Shown: one piece after another, positions 34,206-45,540 of the stretch | Numbering within the stretch: the first letter of the stretch is position 1 | How the letters are laid out: each line of letters begins with the position of its first letter | DNA from: Hysterangium stoloniferum | Taxonomy: Eukaryota > Basidiomycota > Agaricomycetes > Hysterangiales > Hysterangiaceae | Reading direction: 5' to 3' | NCBI GenBank assembly: GCA_015178975.1 | Contig: WHVD01000027.1 | Span: forward strand, 372,001-436,000 | DNA: 64,000 bases | Position numbers and translations under genes: made by a program | The notes under the pieces: generated by a model | The model's input: only the letters and a program-made list of their open reading frames with translations | Database searches by the model: none | Told to the model about the DNA's origin: nothing

Positions 34206-35867
34206 TATTGCAAAGATTTGGGCTGTGAAGAAGAGAGAAAGGGAAGAAGGAAGATAAGTTGGAAGATTTGGATAGGAGGCAAAAAAGCAGCAAAAAGGGA
34301 ATGAGGAGAGAAAAACGTACTGAGGAGAAGGTTGTATTGAAGAAGAGAAGGGACAGCTGATGCAGCAATGAGATGGAGAGGGAAGGTCGACTAAAGGACA
34401 CTTAGGAGGATGAGGGAGAGGGAAGAAAGAGAAGGGTAGGGGACAGATAGTTGAACGCGCTAAACCTTCTTATGGTTCTGGCGCTCACACAAACATCACC
34501 AAACAACGGGCCATACGGGGCGTATTCACTTCCCGTTTTTTTTTTTCAAATACAAGTTCTATTCGTCGGCTGGACAATTTGGATATCCAGTCTTAAAACT
34601 GGTCATTATCAGTATCGAGACGATACTCAGGGAAACACGCCAACGCACAATCAAAGAGCGGTTGCCTAAACCGGAATAGCACTTCGCGTAGCTATGCTTA
34701 GTCATTGAATCTTCTAACTAATTCTATACCGGCCTCCAGCCGCCGTTTCGGCAATTGCATTCTCATTCATCCAGTCTGCGCTCTTATCTCGGTCGCTCGT
34801 CGTCATCTGTCCCAACATACGCGCTAGATAAGGTGAACAGCGCGTACTGTCAACGACGAGTCACCCACAGCTTCAGCTTCCATCCAGTTCATCGCCTCAT
34901 TTCTCTCCTTTGTGCCATTTAGGTCTGGCAGGTGACATCAAGTTCGGTCTATTGCATCAGCCAAATCACTGTCTCCCTCCCTGATGTTCTAACAAACAAC
35001 ACCGTTCTCTGCACCGACGCGAAATGTTCTCACGCTTCCCTTGGTCTCCATGTCGGATCCCATCCTTGCCCCCAAGCCCTGTAAGCGCATTTGATCCATA
35101 TCACCGTCGATCCTTAGACGATCACCACGCCACACCCCGATTAGGAACATCAACAATAGTGAGAACACCAGGCCATAAACGTCTTATTGATCATCCCCTC
35201 ACTTGTGTCTCACATTTCTTGCGGATTTTATGCAACTTTCCGACCATCCCACCGCTGGTCCTTCACAACACTTCGCCGTGACGTTAGGGAATGCTGTCCG
35301 TATCGCCCATATACTATCTCCAACTCGAATCCCAGTACATGTGTGCATGTCCCTCGCGCCGTTATTCTGCGTGTGTAGGAGCTTCGTTTACCATTTGTGC
35401 ATACGATTCACTCACCATAGTAGACTATGGCGTCACTCCCTTAGCTAATACATGAATTGCAATGCTCATCTACCTTTATCTTCGCAGGAAATATTATGTG
35501 AAGAGACTTCATTGCTTGCTCCCTTAACTAATACATGAATCGCAAAGCCCATCTACCTTCATGGTGTGAAGAGACCTCATTGCCTGCAGGCCATGAACAT
35601 TGTACATCATAACTTACGCCTTACCAATGTTTGATGGTTTTGTTGCATCGCATAATGACCAAACGAGCAAGACAGACAGATCTATACCTTGTTTTTAGCA
35701 TAGCTCTTTATCATCAATAAACATTTCGTCTGTCCTTTAGTACGCCATTTTCTAAGGTTCCATCCCATTACTATACAACACATCCTTTGCATGTCTACAA
35801 TTTTTCATTTGTGAAAAGTAAAATAATCATAACGCCCTCGCTGACATCCCACGCACGACCTCGGCTC
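34206..35867. other. Intergenic region between the Ala-rich gene and HSF
   Basis: About 1.66 kb. 34210-34440 is purine-rich on the plus strand and probably is the leader/promoter of the minus-strand Ala-rich gene. 35446-35590 contains an imperfect tandem pair with TTAGCTAATACATGAATTGC... and GTGAAGAGACTTCATTGC. No gene is supported. The rest would be the 3' flank of HSF. Confidence 0.5.
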
Positions 35868-38097
35868 TCATCGCTTCTTCACTTTCTTGGACGTCAGATC
35901 CTCTTCGACCTCCGACTTCCGTTTTCTCCTCACTCCAGTCCCACCGCTCCTTTCAGCGCCTTCTCCCATATCACTCTCAACCGTGGCATCCGACCCACCC
36001 GACACCGACCTCACCTCGTCCAAGAATGCACCAATCTGTTCTGCATTCTGCTCCGCATTGCCCACATCAAAATTCACCATGCCTGAATTCGGGTCAAACT
36101 CCTGGGTAAGAAACGACTCGAAATCGAAATCCTGAGTCGCCTCGGGGAGATCGGACAAGTTCGGAGGCTGTGGTTGCTCCCCGCTCGAATTGACAATCTC
36201 CTCGTCTTGCTCTCCCCGAAGGACTGCATTCATATTGGGATCAAGCCCGAGGCTCTTCATGAGGGAGTCGATATGGCTTTCAACCGTGTTTACGTCCGCT
36301 TCGACATCTGCAGCGTCCTTGTACGACTTTCGTAGTTGGTTGGAGCTATGTGCGAGGGCATTTAGGGCAGTGGTATCGTCACCAGGCGCAACAGTAGGGG
36401 GACCTGGCAGACCACTTGCCATAGATAGCAGTGACAGCGTCGAACCAGGGCTGAGCTGTCCGTCAGGAGGCGGGCAAAAGCTTGACATATCAGGTGCGGG
36501 AGGGATGCTGAGGTCAAGTCCATCATGCGGTAAATTCGACGGCTCAGGGCCCAGATCAGGAGGTAAGGACATGGGCAGTTGTGACTGTAATGCAGCAATA
36601 ACACGCTGCAGTTGCGCTGGGTTATTGATAATCGTTGAGAACGCGCTCTGAACATTAAGATCGGGTTGCATGCCATTAGGCGCAGATGGTGCTAATGCTG
36701 ATGTATTTGTGCTGTTTGCAATGGTAAAGTTGTTATACATTTGAGAAATATCGGTGGAAGGTAATCGACTGTGGTTCGTAGGGGTGTACTTGCTTTTAGC
36801 TGGACTAGTAGTGGAAGATTGCTGCGTTGATGTCGATACAGCATTCGGTGAATTATATCTGTTGAGTAAAGTCTCCTTGGATGATAATTCTGAAACAGAT
36901 ATTTGGTCTGCTTTTGGCGTCACTGTTACTGAGGGGCTTGGAGCAGGCGTTGTCACAAATGGAGCCGGCGATAATACTGGCGAACCATCAACGACAGCGA
37001 AACGATCTGAAAATTAAAAAAAGACAATAATTCGTCGATGACCGTTCTGCCACTCATGAATGAACACTCACCGCCATCATTGGCTTGGCCACCTTCGAAA
37101 TCCAACGGTTCCATGAACTCATTCAAGTTCAAATGCATGCCATTAAGCACTTCAGTCGCCTTCTCGCCAGCATCTACACCATTCTCAATCATTAGACGAG
37201 GCGGCCGGCGAGACATGACAGCGCTAGAATTTCCACCGCCCTCAGAGTCGTCATGAGGAACCTCTTGTGCCCGAGGCGAACCCGCCGTCTGGCCGAAGAC
37301 ACCCGCCAAAAATTTCAGAATACGAGTTATGGTATCGTGGTGTTTTTTATGTCGTTCACGAGCAGCATAAGCCTCTTGCCATAACGCCTGATTCGACTGA
37401 TGGAGTTCCTTGAGCTCCGCCGATATGGCATGCTGATGCCTTTTGATGGCTTGTATGCCATTTACAAGGCCGTTTATATCTATGACCGCCCCCTTTACGT
37501 TATGTGAAGTGTGGCTGGATTCTGATTCCGCACCGTTTGACACGGTGGACAAGCCTGCCACTGGCTCCTTCATGTCAGGCGAATCCTCTCGTGTATCATT
37601 TGCGCCTTGTTTTTTGCGCTGTATAAGACATAATAGATCAGATTGTCCGCGTTGGAAGTATTGATTCTCAAAATGTGATATCTCAGCCTCCCCATCACTC
37701 CTAAGAACACCCTGCTGAAGATGAGGTACTTTGTGGAACCCATAGTTGTTGAGTTGTCGAACAAAGGACCCAAAGTTTCCGTGCTTGAACCAGTGCGGGA
37801 GTACTTCCTTTGCAAAACGCTCGTGGTCGTGGACTAACAAATGATTAGTTAAGGATGCGCACAAAACGGCTGTAATAACACACGCACCATAGAACGAGTC
37901 GCCAGCGTCGGACCATCGAATGAGGTTGTCGGTTTGTGGATCATTTACCATGCTAAAAAAAATAGGTCGGCTTCACACTCTAGCCACAAACATATGAATG
38001 CATACTGGAACAGCTTTGACAAAAAGGGGGGAATCTGCTGCCTTGTAGCCTTGCTGGGGTTGTTGAAAGGATTTATGGTTCGTGTCGTTAATGCCAT
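35868..38097 (-). CDS. HSF1: Heat shock transcription factor (HSF)
   Basis: ATG at 38095-38097 (MALTTRTINPFNNPSKATRQ), stop at 35868-35870. Exon 1 ends FLSKLF at 38006. Introns follow at about 37953-38005, 37839-37888 and 37012-37069. The HSF-type winged-helix domain spans about residues 22-125: FLSKLFHMVNDP, IRWSDAGDSFYV, VLPHWFKHGNFGSFVRQLNNYGFHKV. The conserved recognition helix GSFVRQLNNYGF is intact. A coiled-coil trimerisation region (about 190-255, IDINGLVNGIQAIKRHQHAI...) follows. The long C-terminal half is Ser/Pro/Asp-rich, with acidic aromatic patches such as TQDFDFESFLTQEFDPNSG that look like activation segments. It ends in a basic tail SKKVKKR. It binds heat shock elements as a trimer. 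Confidence 0.95.
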
Positions 38098-38928
38098 GAT
38101 ACTCCCCACGTCGCAATCTAACGATAGGTTGTAAGGAGAGTGGCGAAGAAAGCGAACTGCTTGAAAGTAGTCGCCGAAACGCTGGCTCACCCAGCCACTT
38201 AACATTGGCAACTCAGTCCCACAATAGAACTTGGCTTATGCTTCTGACATGCTGTTTTCTATCAGGAAACGATGGCTATTTCACACTTCTTAAGGGAAAC
38301 TTTGAAATGACCTGTCTCGAATGTCTGGTGTAACCGTTCGCTTAGTTCGCACAAATACACACAGCGTTTTAGAACCTCATGATTAATTATGGCATAGCTA
38401 GGGATACAAGTCTCGAGTAGTTGGCGCCTGATTAGTTTGGGAGTCAGGGCTGTGTCCACTGTATCAGTTTCTCAGACTACAAATAGTTAAGCTAAAGAGT
38501 GGTTTGGATACCTTTACTTGTGTTTGTTCACTTGACCGACCAATATCTAATGTCGTGCTCCTCCATGAATTATGCAAGCTGCAATAATATACATGTAATG
38601 CTCGAGTCTACCACATCCGCTACCTTCCTGGCTGATGTTGAAATTATCACGTTTCCCACGTGGACACTCACCTCGTTTGAACCCATTACCAATTCGTCCC
38701 AAGGGAATTTGCAATGCCCACCGAGAAATCTCAAAATCAAACCATATATAATTCATAAATCCATCCCATAAACTGTACGGCACAACAACTAATGGTGATC
38801 CGCATGTGCACTGCTACCTCTGCATGGATGTCAAAACAAGGGCATGAAAACGTGGAAAGCATAGGAAGAGTAAGAAGATGAACAGAAGTCGTTTGAGTAT
38901 GATATAGATATGACAGATACGTGGAATT
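38098..38928. other. Intergenic region between HSF and the arrestin gene
   Basis: About 830 bp. It should hold the HSF promoter and the 3' end of the arrestin transcript. I see no nGAAn arrays clear enough to call heat shock elements, and no gene. Confidence 0.45.
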
Positions 38929-41900
38929 TCATCCATGACGTGAAGCGGGCGAACCAGAGGCAGCGCCTTCCTTTCCAAAGGAGTCGAATCCAATATTGAA
39001 TGATGAAGTAAAATCCTGCGGTAACGTACTCAAAATAGTGGCTCTTCTGTCTTCGTTCCGAGTCTCCTCAATGTACTCTCGTGGTGGGTGTGGTGGCAAT
39101 GGGGGTGGAGGACTCGGAGGCGTCCGCGAAACATTGATTATCTGGGATGCTCGCTTCTTCCCTTCAGATATAGTTGGGTCACGTCGCAAAAATACTTCAC
39201 TAGAGTCGGATCTAAAGGACCGCTCTCGTGTAGGGGATAATTCTGGCTGGTCATAAAATTGCTCTGTTGAACCATTTTCCATAATTGGTTGCAGAGATTG
39301 ATTACTTGCAGCTTCCTCATCAGCATATTGTTTTGCAAGCTGGGCCTTTTCTTGAGAAGCCGTGAGCGGTGCGGCATTCGGAGCGTCCCAAGCTGGGGGT
39401 GGCAGAGGCGGCGGCATGTCATACGTAGTTTGTTCATTGTAACGGTACGACGCAGCTGAAAGTGATCGACTTAATCCAGGCTCCTGGGGCTCTACGGGCG
39501 GTGGCGTCAGACCTGCACGTCGAAGGGCTTCATCGCGAGCCTCGAATGCTCTTCGCATCCTTTCTTTCTCCGGTAGTGATTCATCAGGCGGGCCTTGGAC
39601 GCTCCTCACGGATGCAGATCTTTGTGTTATTGCCGGCGAATAGGCGCGATCTGACGGCACCCCACGAACGGCGGCCGCTGCAGCAGCATCCTGGGCTTCG
39701 TACTTTCTCCGTAACAATTCTTTCTCAGATAAACGCTGTTCGGGGTGTCCAACATGAGAACCAGAAGACGATCCTCCAGGTTCCCCGCCGAAGAGTTGAT
39801 GATATGGCATCGGTGCTTCATCCGGTATGATGCCCTCATTAAGCAGTTGTCTCCGCTGAACAGCTCGTTTGGCCTCAATGTACCTAAGTGCGCTCTTATC
39901 TTCTTCAGGTTTCATAGGCACAACATTCGATGATCCAGTGCTAGAACCTGTAAGGGATGCGTTGCGTCGGGGTTGTGGTGTATTCATCGGGGACGATTGG
40001 GTCGGCATAACTGCTGCTGCAGACGCCGCCCGACTAATTGATGACATCGCTTTAGAATACAACGCCGCACCAGCTGACTTGCTGGGTATATATTGTGACA
40101 TTGTAGGAGCGAACTCCTGACTTCCGGTGGATTCAGAAATTGATCGATTGTGACTGGGTCGTGATGTGGCGGGAAGGTCCATAGAAGCGACAGGGGGTGA
40201 TCGAGATGGTGTATTACTGGCGGAGGCAAGGTCATGTACCTTGCGGACCCGAGCTTGTGCTTGGTCGAATAACCGCTGCTTCTCTTGCTCTGCTGACGCC
40301 CATGATGAATTTGGTTGGGCAGGTTCTTGGTAGGTTTCTCCGCCAGCAGGGAGAGATGAAGCAAGTGGGGGCGATATATGCCCATTTGAAGGCCCAGAGC
40401 CGTTCTAGTATACAAACAACGTTAATATCAAAACTGATGATAGACGCAGATTGATCAACTATTACCGGAGGGGGACTTTCTGAAACCAATTTTGAACTCC
40501 CGACAACCTTAGCTTTCGCAGTCTCGTATAGTCTCTGCTTTTCCTCTTCAGCAGTCGGCCAACGACCGGACGAAGACGGAGTGGCCTGTGGTACTGTCGA
40601 CGAATAGGGTGTGATAGGAGATGTTTCCTCGGGGATGTCGTCAGTCAAGTTCATAACTTTTAGACGATTTGCCCCGCGTGTACGCCGAGTTGTTGATACT
40701 GGGCCAACGCCTGCGCGACTGCCATCGCCATCTTGAGAATACAGAGATTGCCTGTTATTATCACTATCAAATTCCGCGCCGCCTATGCGAGAGTCTAGCG
40801 TTGTCGATCTCTGCCCAATACGTGCAGGGGCTGTAGCCGATGGATCTCCAGGTTGGCGATTATAGCCAAACTCATCTGGTCCCGCTCCCTCCATACCCGT
40901 GATAGCACCGGTCGACTCTGAAACAGTCGAGGCCTGCCCATTGGACAATGACCTGGTACGCAACGACGGAAGTTGATCCTCCGTCGCAGCTGCCTGCGAA
41001 GTGCTATAGGGATTCTGTTGAAATGAATAAGGATTCATAGCACTGGAGACTGATCCGGAATTAGTCGAACGAGGTGCAAGCGCACCAGGTGGGACAGCAC
41101 GAGATGTCATACTAATATCGGTTTTAGGAGGTACAGGAGGTGCTGTAGCACTAGGGTGACCATTAGGAACACCAGGGAGAGGACCGGTCGGTGGTGGTTG
41201 AGGTGGGTAGGCATGAATCGAACGTGCACTGGCTCGTGATGACATGGCCGACGTTACTATCAAGTTGGGGGCGGTTCCTATTCGTCTGAAACAGAAACTA
41301 CGTTTTAAGAATCATACACAAAGGCTTCATTGTTCAACAGACCTTGTCATCTCTGCTGATATGTGTCTGGGCCAATTAGTGATAGTAACAGGTAATTCCA
41401 TCATTATGGCAGGAACATAGTCGAGGATGGCTTTAACCCTTATCTTATAACTAACATCGATGTGTCGACCTGCATTAATAGAACTCGTGGAATGATTGCT
41501 GGGTACCATGCATCCAAGTTCAGTTCGGTGCTGAGTCCCTCCATATAAAGTCAATGACACAGGTAGCTTCTGTTCGCCCACTATTTTCATCGTAGGACTT
41601 GGGACACCTGTCTTCTTGTTGTGTGATTGCGATCCGACTTTGTATGTGATAACTTCCTCTAATGAGAATTCAAAACTCCGGAGCACTACAGGAGTAAGAT
41701 TGTCGGTCTTAAGAGTCGTCACAACGGCCAAGCGATCTCCTGGCGCGAAGCATGTATGGCCACGGTCAACTATGAGGACCAACCCATCGTCCCTTAGGAT
41801 TTGACGTGACTCTGGCTGCGCATAGATTGGCCACGTTGAATGCAATTCATGTTTTTCAATGGTGACAAGGGCGGTATTTGTTGTAAATGAAGATGCTTCC

Positions 41901-42636
41901 CTTCGGAACAATCCCCTAAACAACGAAGACCGTTAAATTGGGATTGTTGCTGGCACTTCAGGTACGCACTTTTTGCCTTTAACACAAAGTGTTGCAAGAA
42001 CTTCATACTAGTAAAATGTAGGAACTAGGTAAGCATAAAATTAAATGGTGAAGACGTACCCTGATACCACAACCTCTTTCGAGGACGATGCTTGGGGGTA
42101 TTGTTTCTGGTATTCTTATATTAAATGGGAAGTCTCTCTGAAAACACACCAAACATAAATTATCTGATAAGACTAATTCTAAGGTACATACGGTTGTAAG
42201 GCTGTCATTTTCGTCATGAGCTTGCCATAAAGTCATGGGACCCTGACCAATGAGGTCAATGAATTCCTCCTTGCTGTTTCCGCCAGGGATTGTCTCGATT
42301 TTGCGGAATTCGACTTTAAGCCATTTAGCCTTTACGGCCTGGTTGCCTATCCTGACTTCAAGAGCCTTTTCTTTGACTCAGCTTCATGATTGAAAGCAGA
42401 TCTCATTCCGAGACTCACTCCTCTGATGGTGGCTTGTGGCCTGTCTGGGCCGGCAGGAATGCCCGGGAAACCTAAGGAGAGGATCAGACAATGGTAAAAC
42501 ACAAGTAATCAAAAGAGGCCGCGCACCATGAACGAATTCAACATTAGGCAGAGCACGCAGAAGGCTGATGGATATGGAAACGCGTGAGTAGATGGGAAAT
42601 CACCCATTAAAAGACGCACATTTGTGTTTGGGACAT
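38929..42636 (-). CDS. Arrestin-domain (alpha-arrestin-like) protein with long disordered tail
   Basis: ATG at 42634-42636 (MSQTQI), spliced to LLRALPNVEFVHG, then FPGIPAGPDRPQATIRG, then ALEVRIGNQAVKAKW. An apparent frameshift near 42375 disappears if a 53-bp GTGAGT...AAAG intron is removed there. The arrestin N-domain continues DFPFNIRIPETIPPSIVLERG. The C-domain (from about 41930) has HELHSTWPIYAQPESR, FAPGDRLAV and SLTLYGGTQHRTELGC. After about residue 400 the chain is Ser/Pro-rich with repeated Glu-Lys-Arg-Leu helices (EEEKQRLYETAKAKV, SEKELLRRKYEAQDAA, LPEKERMRRAFEARDEALRR). Fungal arrestins act as adaptors for ubiquitin ligases in endocytosis and trafficking. No clear PPxY motif was noticed. 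Confidence 0.8.
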
Positions 42637-42925
42637 CTGCTTGTTATCAGCACGCATTATGAGACCCAAGCCCAAGCCAAGGCTTGCATACAACGACCAG
42701 CGTGATACTAAAAGCTCGTCACGTAACCTAGACTAAGAGCAGTCGGTCGCTGCTAAGCAGTTTTGACAGGGTACACTGCCTCAGTTCGGTAAAGCCCGGC
42801 TCGGAAACTCTGCCATTTGGGCCGCGCACTCACATCGTGATTTTCAAAACAAATGAGACGTGGCGCTGCTATCGAAGATCTTTACACGTTGCTTAGTGTC
42901 AACCTCAACTCAACTTGCTACCACT

Positions 42926-45253
42926 ATGTCTAACATACCTCCTGGAGCTCGTTTCTGTGCAGATATATTCAAGAGCTTCCTGCTTCCACCTCTTCTCGCT
43001 CATATGGGTTTAAGGCTTATCTCGGTCATATTTGCTGTGCATTTCTCATCAGCTTACATTGCAGCTGTATGGATCTTCACCCTTCCAATTTATCTACGGC
43101 TATGTGATTCTTACACCAACTTAATTGATTCACGGGAAGCCCGCAGACTTGGTGCAAAGCTCGTTCCATCCGTCCCTGGCAAATGGCCCGGCAATATTGA
43201 CCTACTTTATAATGTGTTTTTGAAAAAGGATTTATATCCAGGTGACGGAGTCACCAATTGGGTACGGGGCAACAATGGAACAACATTCGCCCTTTCGACT
43301 CTAGGCGAGACAAGGCTTGTGACAATGAATCCTGAGAACGTGAAACGGGTCCTCGCCACTGACTTTGACAACTATGTAAAGGGAGAATTTTTCAACTCGT
43401 AAGATTATAGACATGTTTTGATGACTCTCCCTTACGGGTCTTTAGTACAATGCAGAGCGTCCTTGGGGTGGGAGTGTTCAACAGCGACGGCGACATGTGG
43501 CAGTTTCATCGTAAAAGTTTGTCTTAACGTAGCCCCCGTGTTAATAGCAGCGCTGTACTTATAGGTTATTCTAGTTACTAGGCCATTTTTTGCAAGGGAT
43601 CGTGTGACAGATTTTACAACCTTTGACGAGAAGTCAAATGTCGCTATGCACAAGATGCAAGATTGTTTTAGGCAGGGACATGCTATTGATTTCCAGGTAA
43701 TAATCACCCACTCCTTGGTCTACTTCCTTCTCTGAAGTGACTCTTATACAGGACATCGTCAGTCGTTTCACCCTGGACTCAGCATGCGAATTCCTTTTAG
43801 GCACGTCAATCCACAGTCTAGAAGATCCTCTTCCTCGCCCAGACGACGATGGTCATTTAACGACAGCAACTAATGTCTTCGCCCGTGCTTTTGCTAATGC
43901 CCAAGTTACTGTTGCATCTCGCGGTCGTCTGGGTATGTTCTGGCGACTGACTGAGTTCTTCAGAGACAAGACCAAAGAAGATATGGCAATTATCAAAGGT
44001 TATATCGAACCGATTGTGAAGGCTGCTATCGATAAGCGAGGCGGGGGTAATTCTACCAAAGGAAAAGAAGTTATTCTACTTGACCATCTTGTGAACGTGA
44101 CAGACGGTGCATACACTTCACAGAATACGTTTTCCGTCGCTAATTCTAAATACACAGACCTGAAAGTAATCGTAGATGAGGTTCTCAACATGTCAGTGTC
44201 ATTGTTTGGTTTACAGCCCCTTTTTTACCAATTCTTTATTTCAGTATGTTGGCAGGGCGTGATACGGTTGATGTTCTTATCTTGTCGCCTGGTCCCATGC
44301 TCATGTAAAGTATAATCACAGACGGCCAGTTTATTAACATTTGCTACATATTGCCTCGCAATGCACCCCGATGTGCTGGCTCGGCTTCGCGAAGAAGTAA
44401 TTGGCACCGTTGGGAAAGTTCGTGCACCTACCCTGGGTTTGTCCATTCTAATTATATTGGCTATTGATGATTAACTTGTTGCAGAGGACCTTCGTGACAT
44501 GAAGTACATGCGTGCCGTGATTAACGAAACTCTCCGATTATTCCCGTATGTACACCTAATACTGCACACAATCTGCGGTGCTGAAAAGCCATAGACCAGT
44601 TCCATTCAATGTCAGACAAAGTATCAAAGGCACGACGTTCACTGATGATGATGGATCGATGTTTTACATTCCGCCTAAGACTCGGTGAATTATTACTGTC
44701 TTGCCACTCGGTCCCGGGATAGCTGATTCTATGGTACAGAGTCACTTGGTCAATTATCAACATGCATCGACATGAAGGATACTGGGGCTCAGATGCTAAC
44801 GTATGGGATCCTGATCGGTTCTTGGACGACAGAATGAAGACTACGGTAACTCCCAATCCTTTCATCTTCTTGCCCTTCAACGCTGGTCCGCGCATTGTAA
44901 GTTCATATCAAATGTAACGCAGTTGGTCATAGAATTTTTCATGTTACAGTGTCTTGGTCAACAATTTGCTTACCACGAGGCATCTTTCTTCATTGTCCGC
45001 ATGCTACAACGATTCGACCAAATAGAACTCGCAACCGACACTCTTCCAGCAGGCGCGAGGCCGCCCGCGTCCTGGGTAAGTGAAAATACCGGATCGCCCC
45101 GTAGGAAGATTGAGAAGTGCTGGCCCAAGGCGCATTTGACGCTGTATGCCAATGTATGTGCCCCATCTCTATTTATTTGAATACTTTGACAAAAGTAATA
45201 TATAGGGCGGTCTTTGGCTGACGATGAAGGAGGTCAATAGCGAGACACCTTAG
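42926..45253 (+). CDS. Cytochrome P450 monooxygenase, CYP63-like
   Basis: ATG at 42926 ([10 protein letters not shown]); an upstream GTG-initiated extension from 42860 is not used. About twelve exons join in frame, ending in TAG 45251-45253. A hydrophobic N-terminal anchor ([15 protein letters not shown]...) implies ER membrane. Landmarks in order are the [17 protein letters not shown]-helix region, AGRDT for the I-helix, the ExxR NETLRLFP, and [10 protein letters not shown]. The heme loop FNAGPRICLG is split by an intron between GPRI and CLGQ. An apparent stop after PPKTR is removed by an intron (about 44686-44740) leading into [10 protein letters not shown]. The family hydroxylates alkanes, aromatics and xenobiotics. 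The substrate here is unknown, and no biosynthetic cluster surrounds it. Confidence 0.9.
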
Positions 45254-45540
45254 GCTCATAAATTAAATCTAGTATGTTTTGATGTAAAAAGTTGATATGT
45301 TTACACTTGATTGGCGGTTGATTGGAACTGAACCTAAATACTTGCGCATGGGTAAACCAGTAGCCCATCTTTCGTCAAACATTCAGGAATCCTTAGTACA
45401 TCGGAAGACGTTATCATGACTGGATGTGGCGCGAGCTATGCTTCAAGGAACTCGCCCTAGTCCTGGATTAATGGAAATAATAATATCCATACATAAAACG
45501 TTTTCGAAGTGCTAATGATACATTCCATCATACGTAATAT

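Noticed and set aside
36190..36651. Plus-strand ORF over HSF
   Set aside because: Antisense shadow of the HSF C-terminal exon.
42361..42430. Apparent frameshift in the arrestin gene
   Set aside because: A 53-bp intron with donor GTGAGT and acceptor AAAG removes it and joins IRG to ALEVRIGNQ in frame.
43500..43580. Frame break in the P450 after WQFHR
   Set aside because: Choosing donor AAAA/GTTTG and acceptor TTCTAG/TTACT gives FHRKITRPFF in frame.
44640..44760. Apparent stop in the P450 after PPKTR
   Set aside because: A GT-AG intron from the GTGAAT after ACTCG to TACAG joins KTR to [10 protein letters not shown], so the gene is intact.
42926..45253. Secondary-metabolite cluster around the P450
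   Set aside because: Neighbours are housekeeping genes (arrestin, PRP28, ALG3); no synthase, transporter or pathway regulator is adjacent.
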